NCBI GenBank assembly: GCA_014728185.1
Contig: WJMB01000215.1
Span: 1-7,135, forward strand
Reading direction: 5' to 3'
Source of the DNA: Candidatus Coatesiibacteriota bacterium
Lineage (GTDB): Bacteria > RBG-13-66-14
Length of the DNA: 7,135 nt
Made by a program: the position numbers and the translations under genes. Of the stretch, positions 1 through 6,594 are shown piece after piece (position 1 is the first letter of the stretch; each line of letters opens with the position of its first letter). Below the pieces are notes generated by a model. The model was not told where the DNA came from. It worked only from the letters and a program-made list of their open reading frames with translations, and did not search any database.

Positions 1-440
1 ACTCGAAACACCGATCCACTTCGAAAAAGCTGCTGATACGAGGCTATGCCGAATGCTGTTTGGCCTGCCAACTCAACCCCTCGGCGCCTGCTGGTTATAT
101 ATGCTTGATAATAGAAGGCATAGGATTGATATACCGTCATCTAAGCCCGTTGCGCCAAGCAGTTGATAATGGAGCGTCGTGACGTCGATACGGGCATCCT
201 GGGAATGTGAAAATCCACGTACCTGCCACAAGCGGCTCGCACGATGTGCACGTCTGATTGCCTGCTGACTGCTTGTCTCAGAGCGTTATCCAGTAACACC
301 ATGATCCGTGACCATTAAGTGATCCCAACGCTTTTTAAAATTGCGACTTTAGCAGATAAAAAACGTTTGCATATCGAGCTGGAGCCCTTCGTAAGGTAGT
401 TGTCAACACTTCCAATTCCAAATGCCGCTCTTTTGCGTTT

Positions 441-469
441 TCGACATAGGTTCAGCTTCGGGTGATAAT
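441..469 (+). promoter_or_regulatory. Candidate sigma-70-type promoter
   Basis: TCGACA (441-446) and GATAAT (464-469) each match five of six bases of the -35 and -10 consensus and are separated by the ideal 17 bases. It would fire rightward, but the next recognised gene starts about 390 bases later, so it would give a long leader or an unannotated transcript. The promoter consensus of this organism is unknown and such pairs also arise by chance, so this is tentative. Confidence 0.22.
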
Positions 470-852
470 CCCCAACAAATTGAGAGCAGTTGGCATCTTG
501 TATCCCTTGCAAGTCCGGGATGCAAAACAGGAATTGAAATGTCCCCGCTCTCAGCGCCCCACTCGGGCATGTCGGTGTTTGGCACCACCGGGCAGGGCAT
601 GTAAAGAGACGGCATGCTGGGCTACAAGGCACATGATAACAAGTCAACAGCGATGAGTGCCAATTAGCATACGTGTGATAATCCCATTCATTCAACTCGT
701 CCGGGATTGTGTTTGATACCAGGTTTATTCGCCTGTAAGCCACGCGAACCAAGGTGGATTGACCAATGGAAAGCCTTGCACAATGCGGCGCGGGGTTGTA
801 AACTTAGGTTTTGCTGATTAGCTGATATTGATCCACGAAGTACCCCGACTCC

Positions 853-858
853 GGGAGG
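853..858 (+). promoter_or_regulatory. RBS for the class V aminotransferase gene
   Basis: GGGAGG lies four bases before the TTG codon at 863. This is a strong Shine-Dalgarno match with somewhat tight spacing. It is the main reason for choosing TTG 863: the frame is closed by a TGA at 815-817 and no ATG or GTG lies between that stop and 863. Confidence 0.55.
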
Positions 859-862
859 TCGG

Positions 863-2323
863 TTGCTTTCCCAGGTCTTCCAGAAACTGCGCCGCCAGGT
901 GGTGGGCATCGACCACCAGGTACCCCTGGCCACCGGCGGCAGCGCGCAGTATGTCTTCTTGGACAACGCCGCCAGTACCCCGACGCTGAAGCCCGTCCTC
1001 GACAAGGTCCAGCGCACCCTGGAGTGGTACTCCTCGATCCACCGCGGCACCGGCTACAAGAGCAACGTGGCCACCGAGTACTACGAGCAGGCCCGCCGCA
1101 AGATGATCGAGTTCGTCGGCGGCGACGAAAAGCCCCACGAGGTGGTCTTCGCCGGCAACACCACCGAGGCCATCAACCGCCTGGCCTGCTGCCTGTCCCT
1201 GCCCGAGAATCCGGCCATTCTGATCAGCCCGATGGAGCATCACTCCAACGAGCTGCCCTGGCGACGCTTCGGTGAGGTCCACTACCTGCCGCTGGCCGCG
1301 GGGGGGCGTATCGATATCGAGGCCGCCGAGAAGATGATCGCCTCGCTGGCCGACCGCCTGGCCTTGGTCGCCCTGACCGGAGCCTCGAACATCACCGGCC
1401 AGTTCAACCCGATCCACCAGCTCGCCGCCGCCGCCCATCGCCACGGCGCCCGAGTGATCATCGACGCCGCCCAACTGGCCCCCCATTGCGCCATCAACAT
1501 CGAGGGTTCGGCGCCCGGTGAGCACCTGGACTTCATCGCCATCGCCGGACACAAGATGTACGCTCCCTTCGGTGGAGCAGCACTCATCGGCCGCCGTGAG
1601 GCCCTGGCCGACTGCCGCCCGGCCTGCGTCGGCGGCGGCACCGTCAAGCTGGTCACCCGGGACCGCGTCGTCTGGGCCGACCTGCCCGGCCTGTTGGAGG
1701 CCGGCACCCCCAACGTCGTTGGCGCGGTGAGCATGGCCGCCGCGGCGGAACTGCTGCTCGAGGTGGGCTTCGACGCCGTCCGCGAGCACGAGATAGAACT
1801 CACCCGGCGCCTGATCGAGGGCCTGCGCAGCATCCCCGGACTCACCATCTACGGCCCCGCCGATCCCGCCAAGGCCGGGGAGCGCCTGGGCGTGGTGGCC
1901 TTCAATCTCGAGGGCTACCCGCACAACCTCACCGCCGCCGTGCTCAGCTACGAGTACGGCATCGGCGTGCGTAACGGCTGCTTCTGCGCCCATCCCTTCG
2001 TGGTCGATCTGCTGCGTATCGACGAAGCCGATTTCGAGCGCCGGGCCGCCGCCATGCTGGCCGGAGACCGCGGCGAGGTTCCCGGCATGGTACGCGTCAG
2101 CCTGGGTATCTACAACACAGCCGAGGAGGTCGACCGCTTTCTCGACGCCCTGCGCCGCCTGGCCGCCGAGGGCCCCGGTGTGGAGTACGAGCTGGACAGG
2201 CCCAGCGGCGCCTACCATCCCAGAGGATTCAGCTTCGAGATCGAGCGGTTGTTCTCCACCAACGGCAGCGGTGATCATACCGCCATAACCGAGGCGACCG
2301 GCGATCGAACGACGAGAGCTTGA
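863..2323 (+). CDS. Class V aminotransferase, cysteine desulfurase / selenocysteine lyase-like
   Basis: A 486-residue cytoplasmic PLP enzyme of aminotransferase class V (fold type I), the group that contains SufS/CsdA cysteine desulfurases and selenocysteine lyases. These enzymes remove S or Se from cysteine or selenocysteine as an enzyme-bound persulfide or selenide. Visible landmarks are DNAAST (34-39), TEAIN (101-105), EHHSN (125-129), the PLP-binding DAAQ (201-204), the Schiff-base lysine in AGHKMYAPFG (Lys231), GTPN (281-284) and RVSLGIYNT (411-419). NGCFCAHP (371-378) sits at the catalytic-cysteine loop; Cys375 aligns with the SufS active-site Cys, and Cys373 gives an unusual CxC. The protein is longer than a typical SufS (about 406 residues), with an extended C-terminal tail after about residue 440 that shows no motif. 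Start is TTG after GGGAGG. Family assignment is secure. The choice between desulfurase, selenocysteine lyase and another class V reaction (for example an epimerase-like member) is not settled, so no symbol is given. Confidence 0.9.
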   Translation: MLSQVFQKLRRQVVGIDHQVPLATGGSAQYVFLDNAASTPTLKPVLDKVQRTLEWYSSIHRGTGYKSNVATEYYEQARRKMIEFVGGDEKPHEVVFAGNTTEAINRLACCLSLPENPAILISPMEHHSNELPWRRFGEVHYLPLAAGGRIDIEAAEKMIASLADRLALVALTGASNITGQFNPIHQLAAAAHRHGARVIIDAAQLAPHCAINIEGSAPGEHLDFIAIAGHKMYAPFGGAALIGRREALADCRPACVGGGTVKLVTRDRVVWADLPGLLEAGTPNVVGAVSMAAAAELLLEVGFDAVREHEIELTRRLIEGLRSIPGLTIYGPADPAKAGERLGVVAFNLEGYPHNLTAAVLSYEYGIGVRNGCFCAHPFVVDLLRIDEADFERRAAAMLAGDRGEVPGMVRVSLGIYNTAEEVDRFLDALRRLAAEGPGVEYELDRPSGAYHPRGFSFEIERLFSTNGSGDHTAITEATGDRTTRA

Positions 2324-2723
2324 CGGGGACCATTTTTCGGGTTAAGTATCATTAGCGGACGCTGATGAACGCCTCGCGAAAGTGTAGTCCAAAGCGATGA
2401 TGCGGCTTGGTTTCGCACGAGGGCTGTGGAAACGCGGATGTTCCACCGGGAACAGCTTCAAGCCAATGACCGGCCTCGAGAGCGAAGTTATCGGTCGCCA
2501 CCCGGACTCGTCGACCATCAGCGCCGTTGCCGGTTAGCTGTTCCAATGAGCCGTCACCCAGCGACCACCACGACCGAGCTCCGACGGTCTTGATTGTTCA
2601 ACAGCCGTGCGGGCGGATCCGCTCGGCGGCGATGCAGAGTTTTGATTCACCACCGGCGGCCGGGCTGATTGGGCAGAGCCGACGCCAGTCCCACATCCAC
2701 ATGCTCAACAACAGGGAGACCAG
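2324..2723. other. Intergenic gap before the selenoprotein gene
   Basis: About 400 bases with no supportable gene. Short frames on both strands (for example minus 2352-2546 and plus 2527-2751) lack motifs and RBSs. A short dyad TTGA-N4-TCAA (2590-2601) is present but weak. I found no convincing -35/-10 pair and no clear intrinsic terminator after the stop at 2321-2323. The gap suggests that the two flanking genes are not tightly coupled in translation. Confidence 0.45.
2714..2718 (+). promoter_or_regulatory. RBS that fixes the start of the selenoprotein gene
   Basis: GGGAG ends five bases before ATG 2724. It matters because the frame is interrupted by TGA soon after. A proper RBS plus a signal peptide directly after this ATG show that translation begins upstream of the TGA rather than at the GTG at 2988. 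Confidence 0.75.
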
Positions 2724-3503
2724 ATGCGCAAGTTGTTCGTCGCGATCATGATCCTCGCCGCCGTCGCCGGCGCCACCACCCGGATGGTGATGGGCGAGGG
2801 CTTCACCAACTACACCTGAGGTTACTGTCCCTCCGCGGACGCGGCTTGGGAGCAAGCCGCCTCAGATCACCACGACTATTTCAGCCTGCTGGTCATCCAC
2901 GTCGACTGGCCCGGCTCGCAGGACCCCTACTACCTCTACAATGTCGCCGATTGCGAGGCGCGGATAAACTTTTGGCCCATCAGCGGTGTGCCGGCCATCT
3001 GGGTCGACGGCTACTACAAGCCCGCCGCGGTGGCGCTCAACGCCGCCATCAACCAGCGCAAGAACAAAAACGCCCCGCTGATGATCGAGTTCACCGGCAA
3101 CATAACCGGCTCCGACGGCTTCCTCGACGCCTCGATCCGCTGGACCGACCCCTACGACGGCGATACCGACCACCTCAAGGTCTTCTTCGCCATCGCCGAA
3201 AACGACCTCAACGCCGGTGGACGCCACTACAACTACACCATGCGAGACCTCCTGCCCACCGGCCAGGGCCAGGTGTTCCCCTACGGTTCGCCGGGCGACC
3301 GCGAGGACTACCACATCGAGTTCGACGTCGATACGGTCTGGAAAACCGATGACCTGCTGGCCTACGTCTGGGTCCAAGACACCACCAACGACAGCGAGGG
3401 TCGCAAGGAGGTCCTGCAGATGGCCCGCGTGGATCTCGACGAATGGGAATCCCGCGTCGTCGAGACCAGTTGGGGTTCCATCAAGGCCCAGGAGCAGAAC
3501 TGA
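2724..3503 (+). CDS. Exported thioredoxin-fold selenoprotein, Omp28-like (UxxC), read through TGA 2817-2819
   Basis: One 259-residue protein if the TGA at codon 32 is read as selenocysteine. Residues 1-17 form a Sec-type signal peptide (MRK, then a hydrophobic run ending AVAGA). Next comes GEGFTNYT-U-GYCP, with Sec32 and Cys35 in the place of the CxxC redox pair, as in Omp28-related and other exported thioredoxin-like proteins that carry EEFTxxxCGYCP-like motifs. GVPAIWVDG (88-96) supplies the cis-proline loop (Pro90) of the thioredoxin fold. Cys77 is the only other cysteine. Residues from about 118 to 259 look like a beta-rich C-terminal domain; MRDLLP (173-178), WVQD (216-219) and KEVLQMA (228-234) recall the Omp28-type C-terminal region. 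The expected role is thiol/selenol redox or disulfide chemistry in the periplasm or at the cell surface; the substrate is unknown. The frame ends at TGA 3501-3503, with no other stop inside. The remaining alternative is a nonsense mutation of TGT/TGC, but the hairpin after the TGA and the intact downstream frame argue against it. Confidence 0.85.
2817..2819 (+). other. In-frame TGA, predicted selenocysteine codon (Sec32)
   Basis: TGA falls in frame between ACC (Thr31) and GGT (Gly33), followed by TAC TGT (Tyr34, Cys35). It replaces the first Cys of a CxxC motif, the commonest place for Sec in bacterial thiol-oxidoreductase-like selenoproteins. TGA is not globally reassigned in this genome: the same gene and the upstream aminotransferase gene both terminate at TGA. 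Confidence 0.85.
2841..2860 (+). promoter_or_regulatory. Bacterial SECIS-like hairpin in the coding region
   Basis: GCGGCTT (2841-2847) pairs perfectly with AAGCCGC (2854-2860), a 7-bp stem closing the 6-base loop GGGAGC. The bacterial SECIS model asks for a short stem, a small apical loop with a G in its first two bases, and roughly 16-37 bases between the UGA and that loop. Here the loop begins with GG and 28 bases (2820-2847) lie between. A C-C mismatch followed by A-U and G-C (2838-2839 with 2862-2863) may lengthen the stem. It would be bound by SelB carrying Sec-tRNA. The hairpin spans codons 40-46 (AAWEQAA). No folding program was run. Confidence 0.75.
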
Positions 3504-3543
3504 TCCGACGCAGAAACACCCAGAACACTTGTTCGGTTTAGCA

Positions 3544-3575
3544 AGCCGAGGCCCTTGAGGCCTCGGCTCTTAATT
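3544..3575 (+). terminator. Inverted-repeat terminator between convergent genes
   Basis: AGCCGAGGCC (3544-3553) and GGCCTCGGCT (3559-3568) form a perfect 10-bp G+C-rich stem with a 5-base loop, 40 bases after the selenoprotein stop and 25 bases past the stop of the facing barrel gene. Only a weak T-run (CTTAATTAT) follows on the plus strand and almost none on the minus strand. It probably ends the rightward transcript and may also act on the leftward one. Confidence 0.6.
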
Positions 3576-3593
3576 ATCGACCGCCCTCTCGTC

Positions 3594-5783
3594 TTAGAAC
3601 TGGATCGTGTAATCGGCCTTGAGGAAGACGCCCTGATTGATCAGCTCGAAGTCGTCGTTTGAGTCATCGTGCCAGCGCTCGTAGGCCACATATAAAAAGC
3701 TCTCGGGGAGGAACTCCCAGCCCAGCAGGCCGCGGAAGGTGTAGACGTCGTTCTGGTCCGAGCCCTGGGTGAACAGGCGGAAGTAGAGCTCACGGGTGAA
3801 GAGGTAATCGGCGGTGGCCTGCCAGATGTTGATTTCGTAGTCCTCGACGCCTTCGTCTTCGGGGAAGGACCAGTTGTAATAATTATACTGGGCCTGGAGG
3901 CGCAGTGATGAGAAGGGGTTCACTATCAAAACGGCCGTGTCGGCGATCAGATCGCCCATGCCCATGGTGTTGTAGTCGGGCATAGTGCCGTAGAAGGCGT
4001 AATTGGCCAGCCAGATCGGCTTGGCGTAGTCGGTTTCGAAGTTGAACTGTGCGTACCACCACCAGTCGCGTTCACCGGGGTTGTAGAAGTAATTGTCATA
4101 GCCGAGGGAGCCCTGGAGGGTGAAGGTCCACATGAAACTCGTCGTCGTGCGGACGTGCATATCGTATTGACCGAAGGCCTCCTCCCAGTTCCGCTGTTGG
4201 TGCAGGTTGGCCCGACCCCAGAGGTTGAGGTTGCGCAGGAAAGAGTCCCGGAAAAGGAAGGTGTACTCGGCCGAGCCCACGAAGTTGCGGCTCTGCGGGA
4301 CGCCCCACATGAAGCCGGTCTCGCTCAGGTCGAACTGGGGCGCGCTGTCCGAATACTCCACGTAGGTCGAGAAGTTGCCCTTGCGGAAGGCCAGGCCGCT
4401 CTCGACGGCGAACTGGTCCTCGAAATCGTTGGACTCGTCCCGGCTGTCGTAGCTGCCCACCACGGAGCCCCAGAGGTTCCAGGTGGTCTTGTCGAAGTAG
4501 AGGTCGAAGTCGGCGCCGTAGCTGGCGTAGTCGTAGGCGGGCAGGGTCATGTCCCAGTCGGTCTCCACGGCGCGGGCGAAGCGGGCGGTGCCCATCGCCC
4601 CGACGAAGGACCCCGGGCCGACCTCGTAGGTCACCCGGCCCACGGCCCAGTCGCTTTCGGGCTCGGCGCTGAGATCGGTCACCGCTTCGCCGGTGTGGGC
4701 GTAGAAGCCGCCCACGCTGAAACGGCCCAGGCGGCCGGTCAGGCGCCCCCCGGCCAGGATCTGGGAATCCTCGTACAGGCCCTCCGAGGTGAACAGTCGC
4801 TTGCCGATGCGCCGCGAGTAGAAGGGACTGTAACCGGTGAAGTTGAAGAAAGTCGAGTCGCGCAGGAAGAAGGGCCGCGTCTCGGTGATGTAGACCGGGT
4901 CCAGACCGATCTGGTACTGGTCGGGGTCCAGGTCGATCTCGGCGAAGTCGGGCAGCACCGTGCCGGCCAGGGTCAGGCTGCGACCGATGTCGACGTCGAA
5001 ATCCATCCCGCCGATACCGTTCCAGTCGTCGAGCTCGCCGTCGCCGGCCTGGGGCAGGTTGCGGTACTCGCCCTTGGCGTAGGGCACCAGGGTGATGCCG
5101 ACGCCCCGGCTGATACCTTCGATCCCGGTGAGCTCCAGGGCGTCCTCGACGTAGAACATGTTGTGGTCGTAGGGCACGTTGACGACGTAGGTCTCCTCGC
5201 TCTTGCGGCGGATGACCCGCCCGGCGTTGAACAGCCAGGGCCGGCCGGTGCCCTCTTCGAACTTGAAGTTGTTGAAGGGGATCTCGAACTCGGCGATCCA
5301 GCCCTCGTCGGTGATCCGGGTGGCCACGTCCCAGTAGGCGTCGAACTCGCGAGTGCTGAAGGTCGCCCGGTTGTTGTAAAGAACATCGGCCTTGCAGCCG
5401 GCGGGGTTGGTGCCGAAGTAGTAGAGGGTCTGGCCGCTGCCGGTGGGGTCGAACCAGATGTCGACGTTGTCGTCGGCGCCCAGGGAGGTGTCCCGGCGGC
5501 GCAGGTTGCTAACGATGCCCGAGGGGTCGGAGTCCAGGCACTCCACACCGACGTAGATCGCGTACTCGGTGTAGCCCAGATAGAGCCGGGTCATCTCCGT
5601 CGAGGGTTCGCCCGGATCGGGGTCGCGCTGGATGTAACCCTCCCAGGGCACGGCGTTGTCCCAGCAGGGTTCGTCGAGGACGCCGTCGAGCTCCGGTGCG
5701 CAGTCCAGGCGGGGGACCTGGTAGCTTTCGGCCAACACCGCGGCGGCCAACAGGGTCAAAGAGAGAACGAGTGTTTGTCGCAT
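3594..5783 (-). CDS. DUF5916-type outer-membrane barrel protein with N-terminal CBM9-like domain
   Basis: A 729-residue envelope protein. Residues 1-18 are a signal peptide (MRQTLVLSLTLLAAAVLA, cleavage before ESYQ). Residues about 20-215 resemble a carbohydrate-binding family 9-like sandwich: LDGVLDEPCW near the start, YVGVECLDSDP, DDNVDIWFDP, WIAEFEIPF, and NAGRVIRRKSEE. The rest looks like a DUF5916 beta-barrel, with the family-type stretch LPDFAEIDLDPDQYQ (about 277-291) and ETRPFFL (about 301-307), many alternating aromatic strands, and a C-terminal Phe (YTIQF) as in BAM-assembled outer-membrane proteins. Its function is not established; binding or passage of glycans or other ligands at the surface is only a guess. 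An in-frame TTG lies six bases upstream (5789), but AAGGA eight bases before the ATG at 5783 favours the ATG. It ends at TAA, facing the selenoprotein gene. Confidence 0.85.
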   Translation of the reverse strand: MRQTLVLSLTLLAAAVLAESYQVPRLDCAPELDGVLDEPCWDNAVPWEGYIQRDPDPGEPSTEMTRLYLGYTEYAIYVGVECLDSDPSGIVSNLRRRDTSLGADDNVDIWFDPTGSGQTLYYFGTNPAGCKADVLYNNRATFSTREFDAYWDVATRITDEGWIAEFEIPFNNFKFEEGTGRPWLFNAGRVIRRKSEETYVVNVPYDHNMFYVEDALELTGIEGISRGVGITLVPYAKGEYRNLPQAGDGELDDWNGIGGMDFDVDIGRSLTLAGTVLPDFAEIDLDPDQYQIGLDPVYITETRPFFLRDSTFFNFTGYSPFYSRRIGKRLFTSEGLYEDSQILAGGRLTGRLGRFSVGGFYAHTGEAVTDLSAEPESDWAVGRVTYEVGPGSFVGAMGTARFARAVETDWDMTLPAYDYASYGADFDLYFDKTTWNLWGSVVGSYDSRDESNDFEDQFAVESGLAFRKGNFSTYVEYSDSAPQFDLSETGFMWGVPQSRNFVGSAEYTFLFRDSFLRNLNLWGRANLHQQRNWEEAFGQYDMHVRTTTSFMWTFTLQGSLGYDNYFYNPGERDWWWYAQFNFETDYAKPIWLANYAFYGTMPDYNTMGMGDLIADTAVLIVNPFSSLRLQAQYNYYNWSFPEDEGVEDYEINIWQATADYLFTRELYFRLFTQGSDQNDVYTFRGLLGWEFLPESFLYVAYERWHDDSNDDFELINQGVFLKADYTIQF

Positions 5784-5791
5784 CTTCAAAA

Positions 5792-5796
5792 TCCTT
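5792..5796 (-). promoter_or_regulatory. RBS deciding the ATG start of the barrel gene
   Basis: On the minus strand AAGGA lies eight bases before ATG 5783 but only about two bases before the alternative TTG 5789. The spacing therefore selects the ATG, giving the 729-residue protein with the signal peptide at its very start. Confidence 0.7.
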
Positions 5797-6330
5797 TCCG
5801 AGCGGTGAAAGACAAATGAGACCTGGTTCGCAAGTCAAACCACCGGGGTTTCTCCCGTGTTCTCTCTGTAAGATACATGCCACCGCGCCGGGGTTTCAGC
5901 CAGGCAAAGGACTACGATGCAAAGAGGGCACAAGGCTTCATCCGCGCCTTGATGAGCATCTGTACTGATTCAGCCGGCTGATCTCGCCAAAGTGCTGATA
6001 TCGGTAAGTTAGCAGCTCAAAGTCCCCTGCTTTCGGTTTCCTTGGACTGTCTCTCCTTCATACACCAGCACGGGGGGCGGTGGTCATTTGCGGATATGCG
6101 CGATTGTAAACTGTTGTAAGCAATGATGATGAGCAGTGCTTTCGCCACTCGGAACATACAACGGACCTTCGCATCGACTCCCAATCCACCTATCAGGATT
6201 GTCAATCGGGCGACGAGGGTAAACAACCCGGCGCTCTTTGACAAGGAGAAGCGCTGTCCTCGACGGGCGAGAGTCGGTCAGGCCGCCCCGAGTCAGTCCC
6301 GCCTGGTCCGAGCAGGTTCCACCACACAAG
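5797..6330. other. Intergenic region upstream of the barrel gene
   Basis: About 530 bases with no supportable gene; open frames on both strands are short and motif-free. A promoter for the leftward barrel gene should lie near 5800-5900. On the minus strand TTGACT is present there but lacks a good -10 partner, so none is called. A short dyad AAACC/GGTTT (5837-5841/5847-5851) is too weak to interpret. Confidence 0.45.
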
Positions 6331-6360
6331 AGAAAACGGCGGGGTTGTTCCCCGCCGTTT
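6331..6360 (-). terminator. Intrinsic terminator of the His-rich protein gene
   Basis: AAACGGCGGGG (6334-6344) and CCCCGCCGTTT (6350-6360) pair perfectly over 11 bp around a TTGTT loop. Read leftward, the hairpin is followed by TTTTCTCTT, and it begins about 22 bases after the stop codon of the small His-rich gene. This is a standard rho-independent terminator. Confidence 0.85.
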
Positions 6361-6382
6361 GTCGATCCTCGAAGAGGCCGGG

Positions 6383-6580
6383 CTACTCCTCGTGCTCGTC
6401 CAGGGCCTCCTCGACACCGGCAAGCTCCTTTTCCAGCTCGTCCTTGTACTTCTTCAGCATCTCCAGTTTCTCGGCCTTGGAGCGGAAGCGCCGGGTGACA
6501 CAGAGGCAGGGACCTTGATGAGCCTTTCCGTGGTGACCGTGGTGGCCGTGCTGCATGTGGTGGGGGTGGTGGTGGAACAT
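6383..6580 (-). CDS. Small His-rich, CxC-containing coiled-coil protein
   Basis: A 65-residue protein with a two-part design. Residues 1-21 are extremely His-rich (MFHHHPHHMQHGHHGHHGKA; 11 His counting His21), followed by CLC (Cys25, Cys27), which looks like a metal-binding segment for Ni, Zn, Cu or a similar ion. Residues about 33-65 form a charged amphipathic helix (KAEKLEMLKKYKDELEKELA) likely to make a coiled coil. Small proteins of this style occur in many bacteria and archaea, often annotated as hypothetical or DUF5320-like; I am not certain of the family. The frame is open further upstream to 6718, but the ATG at 6580 has AAAGGAG at ideal spacing and the upstream part has no character, so the short form is preferred. 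There is no signal peptide, so it is probably cytoplasmic. A clear terminator follows. Its tail resembles that of the neighbouring partial protein. Confidence 0.8.
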   Translation of the reverse strand: MFHHHPHHMQHGHHGHHGKAHQGPCLCVTRRFRSKAEKLEMLKKYKDELEKELAGVEEALDEHEE

Positions 6581-6587
6581 CTCGACT

Positions 6588-6594
6588 CTCCTTT
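6588..6594 (-). promoter_or_regulatory. RBS of the His-rich protein gene
   Basis: On the minus strand AAAGGAG lies seven bases before ATG 6580. This near-perfect Shine-Dalgarno site decides the start against the longer open frame that reaches 6718. Confidence 0.8.

Larger units (their letters stand above)
1..862. other. Gene-free leader region, lower G+C than the genes
   Basis: I find no coding region that I can support here. The longest open frame (minus strand, 315-752) encodes a Cys/Arg-rich sequence without recognisable motifs, signal peptide or RBS, and overlapping frames on both strands look equally random. The base composition is visibly less G+C-rich than in the genes that follow, as expected of non-coding or decayed DNA in this genome. 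The stretch contains a recurring TGATAAT word (106-112, 164-170, 463-469, 676-682, and TGATAAC at 634-640) and one promoter-like pair at 441-469. No tRNA, rRNA or CRISPR structure was seen. A decayed gene or an unknown small RNA cannot be excluded. Confidence 0.5.

Noticed and set aside
315..752. 145-codon minus-strand open frame in the leader region
   Set aside because: No motif, no convincing RBS, Cys/Arg/Ser-rich random-looking composition, and several equally long frames overlap it.
818..2278. 486-codon minus-strand open frame opposite the class V enzyme
   Set aside because: It is the antisense shadow of a G+C-rich gene. Its Gly/Ala/Val/Asp/Gln-rich protein has no motifs, whereas the plus strand has full PLP-enzyme motifs.
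2817..2819. TGA as a nonsense mutation (pseudogene) or as a reassigned Gly/Trp codon
   Set aside because: The frame downstream is intact for 228 codons, the TGA sits exactly on a redox Cys position, a SECIS-like hairpin follows, and TGA is a normal stop in this gene and its neighbour. Point mutation cannot be fully excluded without relatives.
2669..3377. Open frames 2669-3352 (+) and 2862-3377 (-) overlapping the selenoprotein
   Set aside because: One is Arg/Pro/His-rich and the other Val/Gly/Asp-rich, both shadows. Only the frame containing the TGA gives a family-like protein.
2988..3503. A separate 171-residue protein starting at GTG 2988
   Set aside because: The start would fall inside the conserved GVPAIWVDG loop, with no RBS, and would lack the redox motif. 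It is the downstream part of the selenoprotein.
4155..5819. 554-codon plus-strand open frame opposite the barrel gene
   Set aside because: Low-complexity Val/Gly/Ala/Glu composition typical of antisense of a G+C-rich gene. The minus strand encodes a recognisable signal peptide, CBM9-like domain and barrel.
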